Source of the DNA: Staphylococcus equorum
GTDB taxonomy: Bacteria; Bacillota; Bacilli; Staphylococcales; Staphylococcaceae
NCBI RefSeq assembly: GCF_029024965.1
Contig: NZ_CP118982.1
Location: 1,240,001 to 1,304,000 of the forward strand
Length of the DNA stretch: 64,000 bases
Direction: 5' to 3'
Made by a program: the position numbers and the translations under genes
In this document: positions 47,735 through 58,458 of the stretch, one piece after another
Layout of the letters: the number at the start of each line of letters is the position of its first letter
Position numbering within the stretch: position 1 is the first letter of the stretch
The notes under the pieces: generated by a model
What the model saw: the letters and a program-made list of their open reading frames with translations, nothing else
What the model was told of the DNA's origin: nothing
The model's database searches: none

Positions 47735-48967
47735 ATGAAAGAAAGATTAAGTTCTGAAGAAAAAGGTTTTGAGTTCACAAAAAACCATAAAAGGTTATTA
47801 TTAGGTTCGGTATTTTTAATGGCAACATCTGCTATAGGACCAGCATTTTTAACTCAAACCGCAGTATTTACTGCACAATTTACTTCAAGTTTCGCATTTG
47901 CTATTCTATTATCTATTATTATAGATATTGGAGCGCAAATAAATATTTGGAGAGTATTAGTAGTTACCGGTAAACGTGGTCAAGAAGTAGCAAATGAGAT
48001 ATTCAATGGGCTAGGTACAATTATTTCAATACTGATAGCCATTGGAGGATTAGCTTTCAATATCGGTAATATAGCAGGCGCTGGGCTTGGTTTAAATGCC
48101 ATTTTCGGTTTAGATGTGAAGATTGGTGCTGCGATTACAGCAGTTCTAGCGATCGGTATCTTTATTAGTAAAAGTGGTCAAAAGATTATGGACTTTGTCA
48201 CAATGTGTTTAGGTATGCTCATGATTGTAGTCATAGCATTCGTAATGTTCAAGGCCAATCCGCCATATGCAGAAGCGGCTAAACATTTAGTTATGCCAGA
48301 ACAACCATTGGCGCTTGTATTACCGATTATTACTTTGGTAGGTGGAACAGTTGGTGGTTATATTACTTTTGCAGGGGCGCATAGAATTTTAGACTCTGGA
48401 ATTAAAGGCAAAGAATATTTACCATTTATTAACAAAGCCGCCATCTCTGGCATATTGACTACCGGCGTTTTAAGAGCTTTATTATTCTTAGCGGTACTGG
48501 GTGTAGTTGTTACAGGTGTTACTTTAAGTTCAGAAAACCCACCAGCTTCAGTCTTTGAACATGTACTTGGACCAGTTGGACGTAGTATCTTTGGTGTCGT
48601 ATTATTCGCAGCTGCAATGTCATCTGTAATTGGTTCTGCTTATACGAGTGCGACATTTTTAAAAACACTACATAAATCGATATACAATAAAACCAATATA
48701 ATCGTAATTAGTTTTATTGTTGTTTCTTCACTAGTATTTTTATTCATAGGTCAACCAGTCACTTTATTAATTGTTGCTGGCGCACTTAACGGTTTTATTC
48801 TACCAATTACGTTAGGTACGATTTTAATAGCTAGTAAACGAAAATCAATTGTCGGAGATTATCATCATCCAACGTGGATGTTACTCTTTGGTATATTGGC
48901 AGTAATAGTTACAATTGCTGCAGCATTATTCTCTCTACAAAGCTTATCAGGTTTATTTGGTAGTTAA
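47735..48967 (+). CDS. NRAMP-like membrane transporter (YcsG family)
   Basis: The 410-aa protein has about 11 membrane helices and belongs to the NRAMP-like APC superfamily branch that accompanies YcsF/PxpA in Bacillus (ycsF-ycsG). It lacks the clear DPGN motif of metal-transporting NRAMP helix 1: the equivalent stretch reads SAIGPAFLTQTAVF. Given the operon it may carry 5-oxoproline or a related organic substrate rather than metal ions; this is inference. A terminator follows. Confidence 0.85.
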   Translation: MKERLSSEEKGFEFTKNHKRLLLGSVFLMATSAIGPAFLTQTAVFTAQFTSSFAFAILLSIIIDIGAQINIWRVLVVTGKRGQEVANEIFNGLGTIISILIAIGGLAFNIGNIAGAGLGLNAIFGLDVKIGAAITAVLAIGIFISKSGQKIMDFVTMCLGMLMIVVIAFVMFKANPPYAEAAKHLVMPEQPLALVLPIITLVGGTVGGYITFAGAHRILDSGIKGKEYLPFINKAAISGILTTGVLRALLFLAVLGVVVTGVTLSSENPPASVFEHVLGPVGRSIFGVVLFAAAMSSVIGSAYTSATFLKTLHKSIYNKTNIIVISFIVVSSLVFLFIGQPVTLLIVAGALNGFILPITLGTILIASKRKSIVGDYHHPTWMLLFGILAVIVTIAAALFSLQSLSGLFGS

Positions 48968-48984
48968 TATATCAATATTTTAAT

Positions 48985-49028
48985 ACTCTGAACGATACAT
49001 ACTGCTAATGTATTGTTCAGAGTTTTTA
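48985..49028 (+). terminator. Rho-independent terminator of the oxoproline operon
   Basis: ACTCTGAACGATACAT (48985-49000) pairs with ATGTATTGTTCAGAGT (one wobble), then T5. Confidence 0.9.
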
Positions 49029-49152
49029 TATGGAAAAAAATAAAGAATTCAAATGTATAAAAAAATTAATATTACTAACTTAAAAATAGGGAAAATAACA
49101 TATAGAATTTAATATAAAAAGTTGAACAATGATCGAGCTCTGAACATAAATG

Positions 49153-49161
49153 TGGTAGAAT
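49153..49161 (+). promoter_or_regulatory. Probable mtnN promoter (extended -10)
   Basis: TGGTAGAAT at 49153-49161 lies 37 bases before mtnN; no strong -35 is seen. Confidence 0.4.
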
Positions 49162-49197
49162 AACTAAGGCTAGGATTTTAATATGAGGTGAATTATA

Positions 49198-49884
49198 ATG
49201 ATAGGTATTATAGGTGCTATGGAAGAAGAAGTAGCAATCTTAAAAGATAAACTTGAAACATTAGAAGAAATAAAAATTGCGCATGTAATATTCTATAAAG
49301 GTCGTCTACATGATAAAGAGATAGTACTTACACAAAGTGGTATTGGTAAAGTGAATGTTGCAATTTCTACGACATTATTAATTGAGAAATTTAAACCTGA
49401 TGTAATTATTAATACAGGCTCTGCAGGAGCTTTAGACAAAACATTAAATGTTGGTGATGTTGTTGTCAGTGATATGGTTGCTTATCATGATGCAGATGCA
49501 AGAGCGTTTGGTTATCAGTTAGGACAAATACCGCAAATGCCAGCACAATTTATTGCTGATGAGCATTTAATTAAAAAGGCAACAGATGCAATAAATGAAC
49601 AACAACTTGTAGCTAAAACTGGGTTAATTGTGAGTGGAGATAGCTTTATTGGTACAACTGAGCAACGTACGACGATTAAAACGAACTTCCCACAAGCAAT
49701 GGCTGCAGAAATGGAAGCTACTGCAATTGCACAAACCTGCTATCAATTTAATTTGCCATTCATAATTACGCGTGCAATTTCAGATTTAGCTGACGGCGAT
49801 GCTGGTATTACGTTCGATGTATTTTTAGAAAAAGCAGCAATATCTTCTAGTGAAATTGTTGAGCGTTTAATTAAAACTATATAA
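49198..49884 (+). CDS. mtnN: 5'-methylthioadenosine/S-adenosylhomocysteine nucleosidase
   Basis: MtnN (Pfs) cleaves methylthioadenosine and SAH, recycling SAM by-products. The 228-aa protein has GAMEEEV (6-12) with the catalytic-acid glutamate, INTGSAGAL (about 75-83), [13 protein letters not shown] (about 169-181) and the ISDLADGD block (about 194-201) with the catalytic Asp. GAGGTGAATT precedes the ATG. It leads a long run of closely spaced genes to 54862. Confidence 0.96.
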   Translation: MIGIIGAMEEEVAILKDKLETLEEIKIAHVIFYKGRLHDKEIVLTQSGIGKVNVAISTTLLIEKFKPDVIINTGSAGALDKTLNVGDVVVSDMVAYHDADARAFGYQLGQIPQMPAQFIADEHLIKKATDAINEQQLVAKTGLIVSGDSFIGTTEQRTTIKTNFPQAMAAEMEATAIAQTCYQFNLPFIITRAISDLADGDAGITFDVFLEKAAISSSEIVERLIKTI

Positions 49885-49901
49885 AAAGGTGAAAATAAAT
49901 A

Positions 49902-50429
49902 ATGGGTATAATAAAAAGCTATTTTATGCCAAATGAATATGTGCAGTCCGTTTTTCAAATAGATATTGATAAACTAGCAGCATCTGGCGTGAAAGGAATT
50001 ATTACAGATTTAGATAATACACTTGTAGGATGGGACGAAGCAGACCCGACTGTAGCAGTAAAACAATGGTTTGAGAAAGCAAATGCATTAGGTATCACAA
50101 TTACGATTGTTTCTAATAATAATGAAAAACGTGTTGGTAGTTTTTCAAAATCATTGAATGTTGATTATATTTTCAAAGCAAAAAAACCAAGAGGTCGTGC
50201 TTTTAATCAAGCCGCACAATTAATGCACTTAAAACCTTCTGAAATTGTTGTGATTGGTGACCAAATGCTTACAGATGTATTTGGAGGTAATAGACGTGGC
50301 CTCTTCACAATTATGGTGGTACCCGTGAAACAAACGGATGGTTTTATTACGAAATTCAACCGAATGATAGAGCGAAGATTATTACAACACTTTAGAAAAA
50401 AAGGCTATATCAAATGGGAGGAAAATTGA
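49902..50429 (+). CDS. yqeG: HAD-family phosphatase YqeG
   Basis: The 175-aa HAD IIIA protein has motif I ITDLDNTLVGWD (about 26-37), motif II Ser in IVSNN (about 65-69), KAKKPRG (motif III Lys, about 87-93) and VIGDQMLTDVFGG (about 113-125). The substrate is not known; it is conserved next to yqeH. Its stop is directly followed by the yqeH TTG. Confidence 0.93.
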   Translation: MGIIKSYFMPNEYVQSVFQIDIDKLAASGVKGIITDLDNTLVGWDEADPTVAVKQWFEKANALGITITIVSNNNEKRVGSFSKSLNVDYIFKAKKPRGRAFNQAAQLMHLKPSEIVVIGDQMLTDVFGGNRRGLFTIMVVPVKQTDGFITKFNRMIERRLLQHFRKKGYIKWEEN

Positions 50430-51530
50430 TTGACTGAAATTTTAAAATGTATCGGATGCGGTGCGCCACTTCAATCTGAAGATCCAGATGCGGCAGGCTA
50501 TGTGCCAGAACATAATTTACATCGTGAAGATGTCATATGTAAAAGATGCTTTAGACTAAAAAATTACAATGAAGTTCAAGATGTTGGTTTAGATAGTGAA
50601 GACTTTTTAAATTTATTGAACGGTTTAGCAGATGAAAAAGGAATTGTAGTAAATGTTGTAGATGTCTTTGATTTTGAAGGATCTTTCATTAATGCAATCA
50701 AACGTATTGTAGGTAATAAAAAAATCATTTTAGTAGCCAATAAGTTAGATTTATTGCCTAAACAGATTAATAAACGTCGAGTTAAAGAATGGTTGAAGAA
50801 AACAGCAAGAAAATATGGTTTAGAAACTGAAGATGTTGTATTGATATCTGCAGAAAAAAATGAAGGAATAGATGATTTATTAGCATCTATTAACACATTA
50901 CGTAATAACGACAATGTTTATATTGTAGGAACTACAAATGTTGGTAAATCTACGCTTATAAATAAATTAATTGAACGCAGTGTTGGTGAAAAAGATGTTG
51001 TTACTACATCTAGATTCCCAGGAACAACGCTAGACATGATTGACATACCGTTAGATGATACATCATTTATGTTTGATACTCCAGGCGTGATTCAAGAACA
51101 TCAAATGACACATGTGGTAACGGACGATGAACTTAAAACGATTATGCCTAAAAAAGAAGTTAAGCAACGTGTATATCAATTGAATGAAGGTCAAACTTTA
51201 TTCTTTGGTGGGATAGCGCGTATTGACTATGTTAGTGGTGGCAGACGTTCATTAGTATGTCATTTTTCAAACGAACTCAATATTCATAGAACTAAAACTG
51301 AAAATGCTAATGAATTGTGGAAAAATCAGTTAGGTGCATTATTGTCACCACCTCATAATCCTGATAATTTTGATTTACAAAATGTTAAAGCAGTAAGATT
51401 AGAAACAGGTAAAGAGAAGCGAGATGTGATGATTTCTGGATTAGGTTTTATAACGATTGATGAAGGTGCCAAAGTTATAGTTCGAGTACCTAAAAATGTA
51501 GATGTTGTATTAAGAAATTCAATAATGTAA
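50430..51530 (+). CDS. yqeH: Ribosome biogenesis GTPase YqeH
   Basis: YqeH acts in 30S assembly. The 366-aa protein has an N-terminal zinc finger (CIGCGAPLQ with CKRCF, about 6-40) and a circularly permuted G domain: G4 NKLD (about 105-108) precedes G1 GTTNVGKST (about 167-175), then DTPG G3 (about 211-214). The C-terminal part is the RNA-interacting region. The TTG start follows GGGAGG and abuts the yqeG stop. Confidence 0.95.
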   Translation: MTEILKCIGCGAPLQSEDPDAAGYVPEHNLHREDVICKRCFRLKNYNEVQDVGLDSEDFLNLLNGLADEKGIVVNVVDVFDFEGSFINAIKRIVGNKKIILVANKLDLLPKQINKRRVKEWLKKTARKYGLETEDVVLISAEKNEGIDDLLASINTLRNNDNVYIVGTTNVGKSTLINKLIERSVGEKDVVTTSRFPGTTLDMIDIPLDDTSFMFDTPGVIQEHQMTHVVTDDELKTIMPKKEVKQRVYQLNEGQTLFFGGIARIDYVSGGRRSLVCHFSNELNIHRTKTENANELWKNQLGALLSPPHNPDNFDLQNVKAVRLETGKEKRDVMISGLGFITIDEGAKVIVRVPKNVDVVLRNSIM

Positions 51531-51542
51531 GGTGTGTTTAAT

Positions 51543-52340
51543 ATGAAATATGCAGTAATAGGCAATCCTATTGATCATTCTTTGTCACCAGTTATGCATA
51601 ATGCGAACTTTGAGACTTTAAATGATGATTCAACATATGAAGCGATTAATATTCCTGAAGCACATTTTCATCTTATTAAAGAAATCATAGAAGACAAAGC
51701 GCTCTCTGGATTTAATGTTACAATACCTCATAAAGAACGTATTTTACCTTATTTAGATGAAATTGATGACCAATCTAAAACAGTTGGTGCAGTTAATACA
51801 GTTAAAATTGAAGGCGGAAAATGGATAGGCTACAATACAGATGGCATAGGCTATGTTACAGGACTTAAACAGGCTTATCCGGATTTACAAAATGCGTATA
51901 TACTCATTTTAGGTGCAGGCGGTGCCAGTAAAGGTATTGTAAACGAACTGAATAAACACGTTCGACCTAAATTAACTGTTGCTAATAGAACTATGAGTCG
52001 CTTTGATAACTGGGATTTAGATATCAATAAGATTAGTTTATCAGACGCAGAAAAATCATTGGCTGAATTTGATATTATTATTAATACTACACCTGCAGGT
52101 ATGAATCAAAACAAAGATGTAGCCATAAGTCTCGACCAATTAGCTTCACATACATTAGTGAGTGATATTGTTTATATTCCTTTTAAAACGCCAATTTTAG
52201 AAATAGCAGAAGAAAAAGGCAATCCTATACACAATGGATTGGACATGTTTGTTTACCAAGGCGCAGAAAGTTTTGAGATTTGGACCGAACAAACACCAGA
52301 CATTCAAGTAATGAAAGAAGCAGTACTAAAACATTTATAA
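51543..52340 (+). CDS. aroE: Shikimate dehydrogenase
   Basis: AroE reduces 3-dehydroshikimate with NADPH in aromatic amino acid synthesis. The 265-aa protein has [13 protein letters not shown] (about 7-19), NVTIPHKE with the catalytic Lys (about 58-65), NTDGIGY (about 98-104) and the nucleotide loop [10 protein letters not shown] (about 122-131). The ATG at 51543 follows AAGGTG; the GTG at 51534 is inside that site. It sits within ribosome-assembly genes as in other staphylococci. Confidence 0.96.
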   Translation: MKYAVIGNPIDHSLSPVMHNANFETLNDDSTYEAINIPEAHFHLIKEIIEDKALSGFNVTIPHKERILPYLDEIDDQSKTVGAVNTVKIEGGKWIGYNTDGIGYVTGLKQAYPDLQNAYILILGAGGASKGIVNELNKHVRPKLTVANRTMSRFDNWDLDINKISLSDAEKSLAEFDIIINTTPAGMNQNKDVAISLDQLASHTLVSDIVYIPFKTPILEIAEEKGNPIHNGLDMFVYQGAESFEIWTEQTPDIQVMKEAVLKHL

Positions 52341-52352
52341 AAGGAGCATATT

Positions 52353-53789
<1,437 letters not shown>

Positions 53790-54143
53790 ATGAATTCAGA
53801 TCAATTATTAAACATTGCTGTCGAAGCAACAGAGAATAAAAAAGCAGAAGATATTATTTCTTTAAAAATGAAAGGCATTAGTGACATGACTGATTATTTT
53901 GTAGTTTGTCATGGTAATAACGAAAAACAAGTTCAAGCTATAGCTCGTTCGGTAAAAGATGCAGCAAGCGAAGCTGAAATCGAAGTAAAACGAATGGAAG
54001 GCTTTAATGATGCCAGATGGATTCTTATTGATCTATCTAATGTAGTTGTTCACGTATTCCATAAAGATGAACGTGATTACTATAATATTGAGAAATTATA
54101 TCGTGATGCGCCTCTTGAGAGTTATAGACAGGTTGTTTATTAA
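53790..54143 (+). CDS. rsfS: Ribosome silencing factor RsfS
   Basis: RsfS binds L14 and blocks subunit joining in starvation. The 117-aa protein has the typical ISLKMKGISDMTDYFVVCHGNN block (in part: DMTDYFVVCHG, about 31-41), EGFNDARWILIDLSNVVVHVF (in part: WILIDLSNVVVHVF, about 76-89) and the YNIEKLYRDAP end. It follows yqeK with no gap. Confidence 0.95.
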   Translation: MNSDQLLNIAVEATENKKAEDIISLKMKGISDMTDYFVVCHGNNEKQVQAIARSVKDAASEAEIEVKRMEGFNDARWILIDLSNVVVHVFHKDERDYYNIEKLYRDAPLESYRQVVY

Positions 54144-54145
54144 TT

Positions 54146-54862
54146 ATGGTGCAATATGAAGAAATGAGCTTGTTCTATGATCAACTAACGTTAGATCAAC
54201 CCTATGAATCATGGTTAGAAATTGTAAACCATTTTGCTGAAAATAGGACGTCTATATTAGATATTGGTTGTGGCACAGGCAGCTTAACATCATTGCTAAC
54301 AGACTTTGACCAAATCACAGGTATGGATTTAAGTGTTGATATGCTTTCAATAGCAACTCAGAAATCTAACAAAGTGAATTGGATAGAAGGTGATATGACT
54401 GAATTTGAATTGAATCAGAAATTTGATGTAATTACGATTTTTTGTGATTCTTTAAATTATTTACCTGAAAAAGATAATGTCTTCACCACATTTAGTCATG
54501 TTTTTAACCATTTAGAAACAGAAGGTGTGTTTATGTTTGATGTTCATACACCTTTTAAAATGAATACATTATTTAATAACCAAAGTTATATCGATGAATC
54601 TGAAAAGGTTTTTCTTGCTTGGGAAGCTGTACAAGGCGAGGAACCACTGAGCGTTTGGCATGATATGTCATTCTTTATTAAACAAGACGACAATCAATAT
54701 GCAAGGTTCGATGAATCTCATTATCAACGCACATACGCAGAAGCAGATTATATTGAAATGCTTAATAATGTAGGGTTTAGCCAAATTACTACGTTTGTCG
54801 ATTTTGATATTAAGAATAATAGTCATGAAGGACATCGATTGTTTTTCATTGTCAAAAAATAA
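54146..54862 (+). CDS. Class I SAM-dependent methyltransferase (YqeM-like)
   Basis: The 238-aa protein has SAM motif I ILDIGCGTGSLTSLL (about 37-51), a GMDLSVDML acidic motif II (about 58-66) and DVITIFCDSLNYL (about 93-105), and lacks a membrane segment. The substrate is unknown; the Bacillus orthologue in this position, yqeM, is also uncharacterised. It starts two bases after rsfS and ends the operon at a strong hairpin. Confidence 0.9.
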   Translation: MVQYEEMSLFYDQLTLDQPYESWLEIVNHFAENRTSILDIGCGTGSLTSLLTDFDQITGMDLSVDMLSIATQKSNKVNWIEGDMTEFELNQKFDVITIFCDSLNYLPEKDNVFTTFSHVFNHLETEGVFMFDVHTPFKMNTLFNNQSYIDESEKVFLAWEAVQGEEPLSVWHDMSFFIKQDDNQYARFDESHYQRTYAEADYIEMLNNVGFSQITTFVDFDIKNNSHEGHRLFFIVKK

Positions 54863-54866
54863 AAGT

Positions 54867-54911
54867 AAAATCACTCCTTTATACGTGTATAGTATAAAGG
54901 AGTGATTTTTT
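54867..54911 (+). terminator. Terminator hairpin that contains the comEA ribosome-binding site
   Basis: AAAATCACTCCTTTATAC (54867-54884) is a perfect 18-base complement of 54892-54909, with a seven-base loop and T6 at the end. It terminates the mtnN-yqeM operon. The right arm contains AAGGAG (54897-54902), the only ribosome-binding site for the comEA TTG at 54913. Confidence 0.9.
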
Positions 54912-54912
54912 A

Positions 54913-55626
54913 TTGCTAGATCAGTGGAACAATCTAAAAGAAATCATTTGTAAATACAAAGCAGTAGCTATAGCAATTTTAATTATCGTGGTCATTTTAA
55001 TCGCTTGGTTGCTACAAAGTACTTTTACAAATGAAAATGATCATAAAATAGTAAATTCGAATGATGATATTACCACAAATACAGAAACACAACTAGAAAC
55101 CAATGCAAAGCATACAAAAAATAGTACTGAACAAGCTAAAAAGATTAAAACAGAAGATATTTTTGTGGACATCAAAGGTGCTGTGAAGCATCCTGATATT
55201 TATATGATGAAATCTTCTGATAGAATTAAGCAACTTTTAGATAGAGCAATCGTTACTGAGGATGCTGATTTGTCAAAAATAAATTTAGCTGAAAAGTTGG
55301 TGGATCAAAAGTTGATTTATATTCCAAAGAAAGAGGAAACGATAAATTCAAATCAACAAATCAATGAAACTAATACCACAAATAAAAATGTAAGTTCAAA
55401 TTCAACAAAAGTTACTGACAATAGCGCTAATCAGGAAAAAATAAATATTAACACTGCTTCAGAACCAGAGCTATTAACAGTTCCTGGCATCGGTCCTTCA
55501 AAAGCTAAATCTATTTTAGAATATAGAGAGCAAAATGGTGCTTTTGAATCTATCGAACAATTAACAGAAGTTAAAGGAATTGGAGCAAAGACGCTTGAAA
55601 AATTAGGCTCATATTTTACAACATAG
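54913..55626 (+). CDS. comEA: Competence DNA receptor ComEA
   Basis: ComEA binds incoming double-stranded DNA at the membrane. The 237-aa protein has an N-terminal membrane helix (about 16-35, AVAIAILIIVVILIAWLL), an SLBB-like domain (about 77-135, VDIKGAVKHPDIY), a Ser/Thr/Asn-rich linker and a C-terminal helix-hairpin-helix DNA-binding pair (NINTASEPELLTVPGIGPSK, then LTEVKGIGAKTLEKL). The TTG at 54913 is the only start near a ribosome-binding site, AAGGAG, ten bases upstream within the preceding hairpin. Confidence 0.92.
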   Translation: MLDQWNNLKEIICKYKAVAIAILIIVVILIAWLLQSTFTNENDHKIVNSNDDITTNTETQLETNAKHTKNSTEQAKKIKTEDIFVDIKGAVKHPDIYMMKSSDRIKQLLDRAIVTEDADLSKINLAEKLVDQKLIYIPKKEETINSNQQINETNTTNKNVSSNSTKVTDNSANQEKININTASEPELLTVPGIGPSKAKSILEYREQNGAFESIEQLTEVKGIGAKTLEKLGSYFTT

Positions 55627-55710
55627 ATTTTTATTGCAATATAACTCAATACAAATTAACCTATAGTTACTCATAAAATAAATAATTACTATTAACGGAG
55701 GTATAACATC

Positions 55711-56172
55711 ATGGATCGCATTAAATGGGAAGAATACTTTATGGCTCAAAGTCATTTATTGGCGTTACGTTCCACTTGTCAACGTTTATCTGTTGGCGCA
55801 ACAATTGTTAAAGATAATAGAATCATTGCTGGTGGTTACAATGGCTCAGTTTCGGGCGAAGTTCATTGTATTGATGAGGATTGTTTGTTAGAGGATGGTC
55901 ATTGTATACGTACAATACATGCTGAAATGAATGCATTACTACAATGTGCCAAACAAGGGGTGTCAACAGACGGAGCAACGATATATGTCACACATTTCCC
56001 TTGCCTAAATTGTACGAAATCAATCATCCAAGCTGGTATTCAAACAATTTATTACGCTGAAGACTATCACAATCATTCATATGCATTAAAGTTACTAGAC
56101 CAATCAGGTATCGATTATAAAAAAATAGCATTTAATCAAGAGCATGTAGCACAATACCTTACCAATAAATAG
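55711..56172 (+). CDS. comEB: ComEB, dCMP deaminase family protein
   Basis: The 153-aa zinc deaminase has the metal site HAEMNALLQC (about 70-79) and the PCLNCTKSI pair of cysteines (about 98-106), matching dCMP deaminases; in Bacillus it lies in comE although it is not needed for DNA uptake. An extra CIDEDCLLEDGHC segment near 50-65 could hold a second zinc. ACGGAGG precedes the ATG. comEC follows without a clear start of its own. Confidence 0.94.
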   Translation: MDRIKWEEYFMAQSHLLALRSTCQRLSVGATIVKDNRIIAGGYNGSVSGEVHCIDEDCLLEDGHCIRTIHAEMNALLQCAKQGVSTDGATIYVTHFPCLNCTKSIIQAGIQTIYYAEDYHNHSYALKLLDQSGIDYKKIAFNQEHVAQYLTNK

Positions 56173-56268
56173 GCACTGATTTACTATGCAATTGCTTATT
56201 TAGTTGGTCTTTTATGGCTACATGTTAAATTATTATCGATATTTTTATGTGGTATCTTAATTTTTTTA

Positions 56269-58386
56269 GTGATACTTAAAAGGTTAAAGTGGTTCCAAAT
56301 TTTATTTGTTTTAATCATACCATTCATTAGTTATATGATGTTTCAGAGTAATTTAATAAGTGAGAATAAAGCACGTGCAGCCTACTTAAATCAAAATATC
56401 GAAGTAGGTGCACAATTTGTGACTAAACCTATTCTGGAACATCAAAAGCTACATGGTAAAGTTAAAATTAATAATAAAAAATATAACTATTACTTTTATG
56501 TTAATAACAACATTAACAGTAATAAATACATACAGCTATATCAAAAGACATGTAACGTGAAAGCAATATTAAAACCATTAAATCAGTCCTCATATAGCCC
56601 GGTTTCACTTTTTATTAATACAATTGATTTTGAAAGTTGCAAAGTAAACAATTCGAATTATCATGCTATTTTAGATAGGCATAAACAATATATTTTCGAA
56701 CGTTTAAGTCACACCAAGATCAAACATCCAGAGAAAATTATTGCATTAATTAGTGGAGATACCTCAAAAATTAATAATAATGAATTAGATAAATTCAAAG
56801 AAATTGGTATATATCATTTATTAGCAGTAAGTGGCACTCATATTGCAGCGATCATAGGCATTTTAATATACGTATTAAATATTTTTAAGTGTCCGTTAGC
56901 CTATATCAAGATGATATTATTTATTATTCTCCCGATATATGCTCTTTATACTGATTTAGCTCCTAGTGCTGTGAGATCAATTTTAGCAGCCTTAATAATT
57001 ATTATAATTCCTAAAGCAATTATAAAAAATCCAATGAATGTACTCGCACTTTTATTTATAATCTTAACGATTATTTCTCCTGCTTACGCCTATAATATAG
57101 GCTTCCAATTTTCTTTTTTAATTACATTCTTCATACTTTTTACATTGCCATTAATAGCTCAATCCTCACCGATAAAATCGCTACTAATTATTACTATAAT
57201 AGCTCAGTTAGGCTCATTTATGATTAGCGCTATTTATTTTAACCAGATTCAATGGCTTGGTTTTTTAGCAAATCTTATTTTTGTTCCTTTTTACACTATT
57301 GTACTATTTCCACTTGTAATTTTCTTTTTTATTATAAGCCACTTTCCATTTGAAATAATGACTTTAACTTATTTGCTTAATTTAATTTTAAAGTTACATG
57401 ATTTTCTTTTGGAAATATTTATTAATTTAAGTTCATACAAATGGTATATACCAGAGTTAAATGACTTAAATATCACTTTAGGATTTGTGCTCATATTTGG
57501 GTGTTTAATATTATTTGCACATAGATTTTATAGTCTATTTATTTGTTCATTTGTTTTATTGTATATAGTCGTTACGATATTGCCATTATCTAATGATTAT
57601 AAATTGACAATGCTTGATGTTGGGCAGGGAGATGCTATTTTATTTGAGACAAATAGACAAGAGAGTTTATTGATTGATACGGGTGGCAAGTTATTGCAAG
57701 AAGGAGAGTCAAGCCAACACAATATCTCAAAGTTTCATATACTACCGACTTTGAAAAAACATGGTATTAAAAAAATAGATTATTTAATTGTTACTCACCC
57801 ACATATAGATCATATGGGAGAACTTAATTTTTTGATTGAAAAATACCCTGTAAAAAATATAATAATTAATAAAAAAAGTTACCATTTGAAAGAACTAAAA
57901 TCATTAGTTAATATATGCAAAAGCTATAACATAAAATTATTGGACTTTAAATCAATGCAAAGTTTTTCACTTAACAAAGCGAAAATTAAATTATTAGATG
58001 CCACAATTACAACATCGAATGATCTAAATGAACAATCAATTATTACATTAATTGAATATGATAAATTCAAGATTTTACTTATGGGTGATGCTTCAAAAAA
58101 TAATGAACAGTTATTGTTAAATAAGTATCACCTTGAAAATATTGATATTTTAAAAGTAGGACACCATGGTAGTAAAACAAGTTCTAGCGCATCTTTTATA
58201 GATACACTTCAGCCGAAAATAAGTCTGATTTCTGTTGGTCGAAATAATAGATATAAATTACCCAACAAAGAAATAGTAGAACGCTTAAAAAGCATTAATT
58301 CTCAAGTTCTACAAACAAGTGAAAATGGAGAAATTTCTATTACATTAAATTCTAATTTTGAACTTAGTGCTAATCTGAAACAATGA
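56269..58386 (+). CDS. comEC: DNA internalization channel ComEC/Rec2
   Basis: ComEC forms the DNA uptake channel. The protein has an N-terminal soluble domain (about 35-130), the multi-helix Competence domain (about 165-435, with HLLAVSGTHIAAIIGIL) and a C-terminal metallo-beta-lactamase domain (KLTMLDVGQGDAILFE, VTHPHIDHMGEL, VGHHGSKTSSS). All domains are intact. Listed here from the GTG at 56269, the first ordinary start codon, giving 705 aa, but no ribosome-binding site precedes it. The frame is open back to 56173, and this 31-codon stretch encodes a hydrophobic helix (YYAIAYLVGLLWLHVKLL). Translation may begin at CTG 56176 or ATT 56179, coupled to comEB. Confidence 0.9.
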   Translation: MILKRLKWFQILFVLIIPFISYMMFQSNLISENKARAAYLNQNIEVGAQFVTKPILEHQKLHGKVKINNKKYNYYFYVNNNINSNKYIQLYQKTCNVKAILKPLNQSSYSPVSLFINTIDFESCKVNNSNYHAILDRHKQYIFERLSHTKIKHPEKIIALISGDTSKINNNELDKFKEIGIYHLLAVSGTHIAAIIGILIYVLNIFKCPLAYIKMILFIILPIYALYTDLAPSAVRSILAALIIIIIPKAIIKNPMNVLALLFIILTIISPAYAYNIGFQFSFLITFFILFTLPLIAQSSPIKSLLIITIIAQLGSFMISAIYFNQIQWLGFLANLIFVPFYTIVLFPLVIFFFIISHFPFEIMTLTYLLNLILKLHDFLLEIFINLSSYKWYIPELNDLNITLGFVLIFGCLILFAHRFYSLFICSFVLLYIVVTILPLSNDYKLTMLDVGQGDAILFETNRQESLLIDTGGKLLQEGESSQHNISKFHILPTLKKHGIKKIDYLIVTHPHIDHMGELNFLIEKYPVKNIIINKKSYHLKELKSLVNICKSYNIKLLDFKSMQSFSLNKAKIKLLDATITTSNDLNEQSIITLIEYDKFKILLMGDASKNNEQLLLNKYHLENIDILKVGHHGSKTSSSASFIDTLQPKISLISVGRNNRYKLPNKEIVERLKSINSQVLQTSENGEISITLNSNFELSANLKQ

Positions 58387-58413
58387 TTTTATGTAGAGAG
58401 ATAAAGCACTGCA

Positions 58414-58422
58414 TGATATAAT
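58414..58422 (+). promoter_or_regulatory. Probable holA promoter (extended -10)
   Basis: TGATATAAT at 58414-58422 is 37 bases before the holA ATG; no strong -35. Confidence 0.45.
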
Positions 58423-58458
58423 GATTAAATGTGTAATAGTGATGAAAGGGTGCTACAT

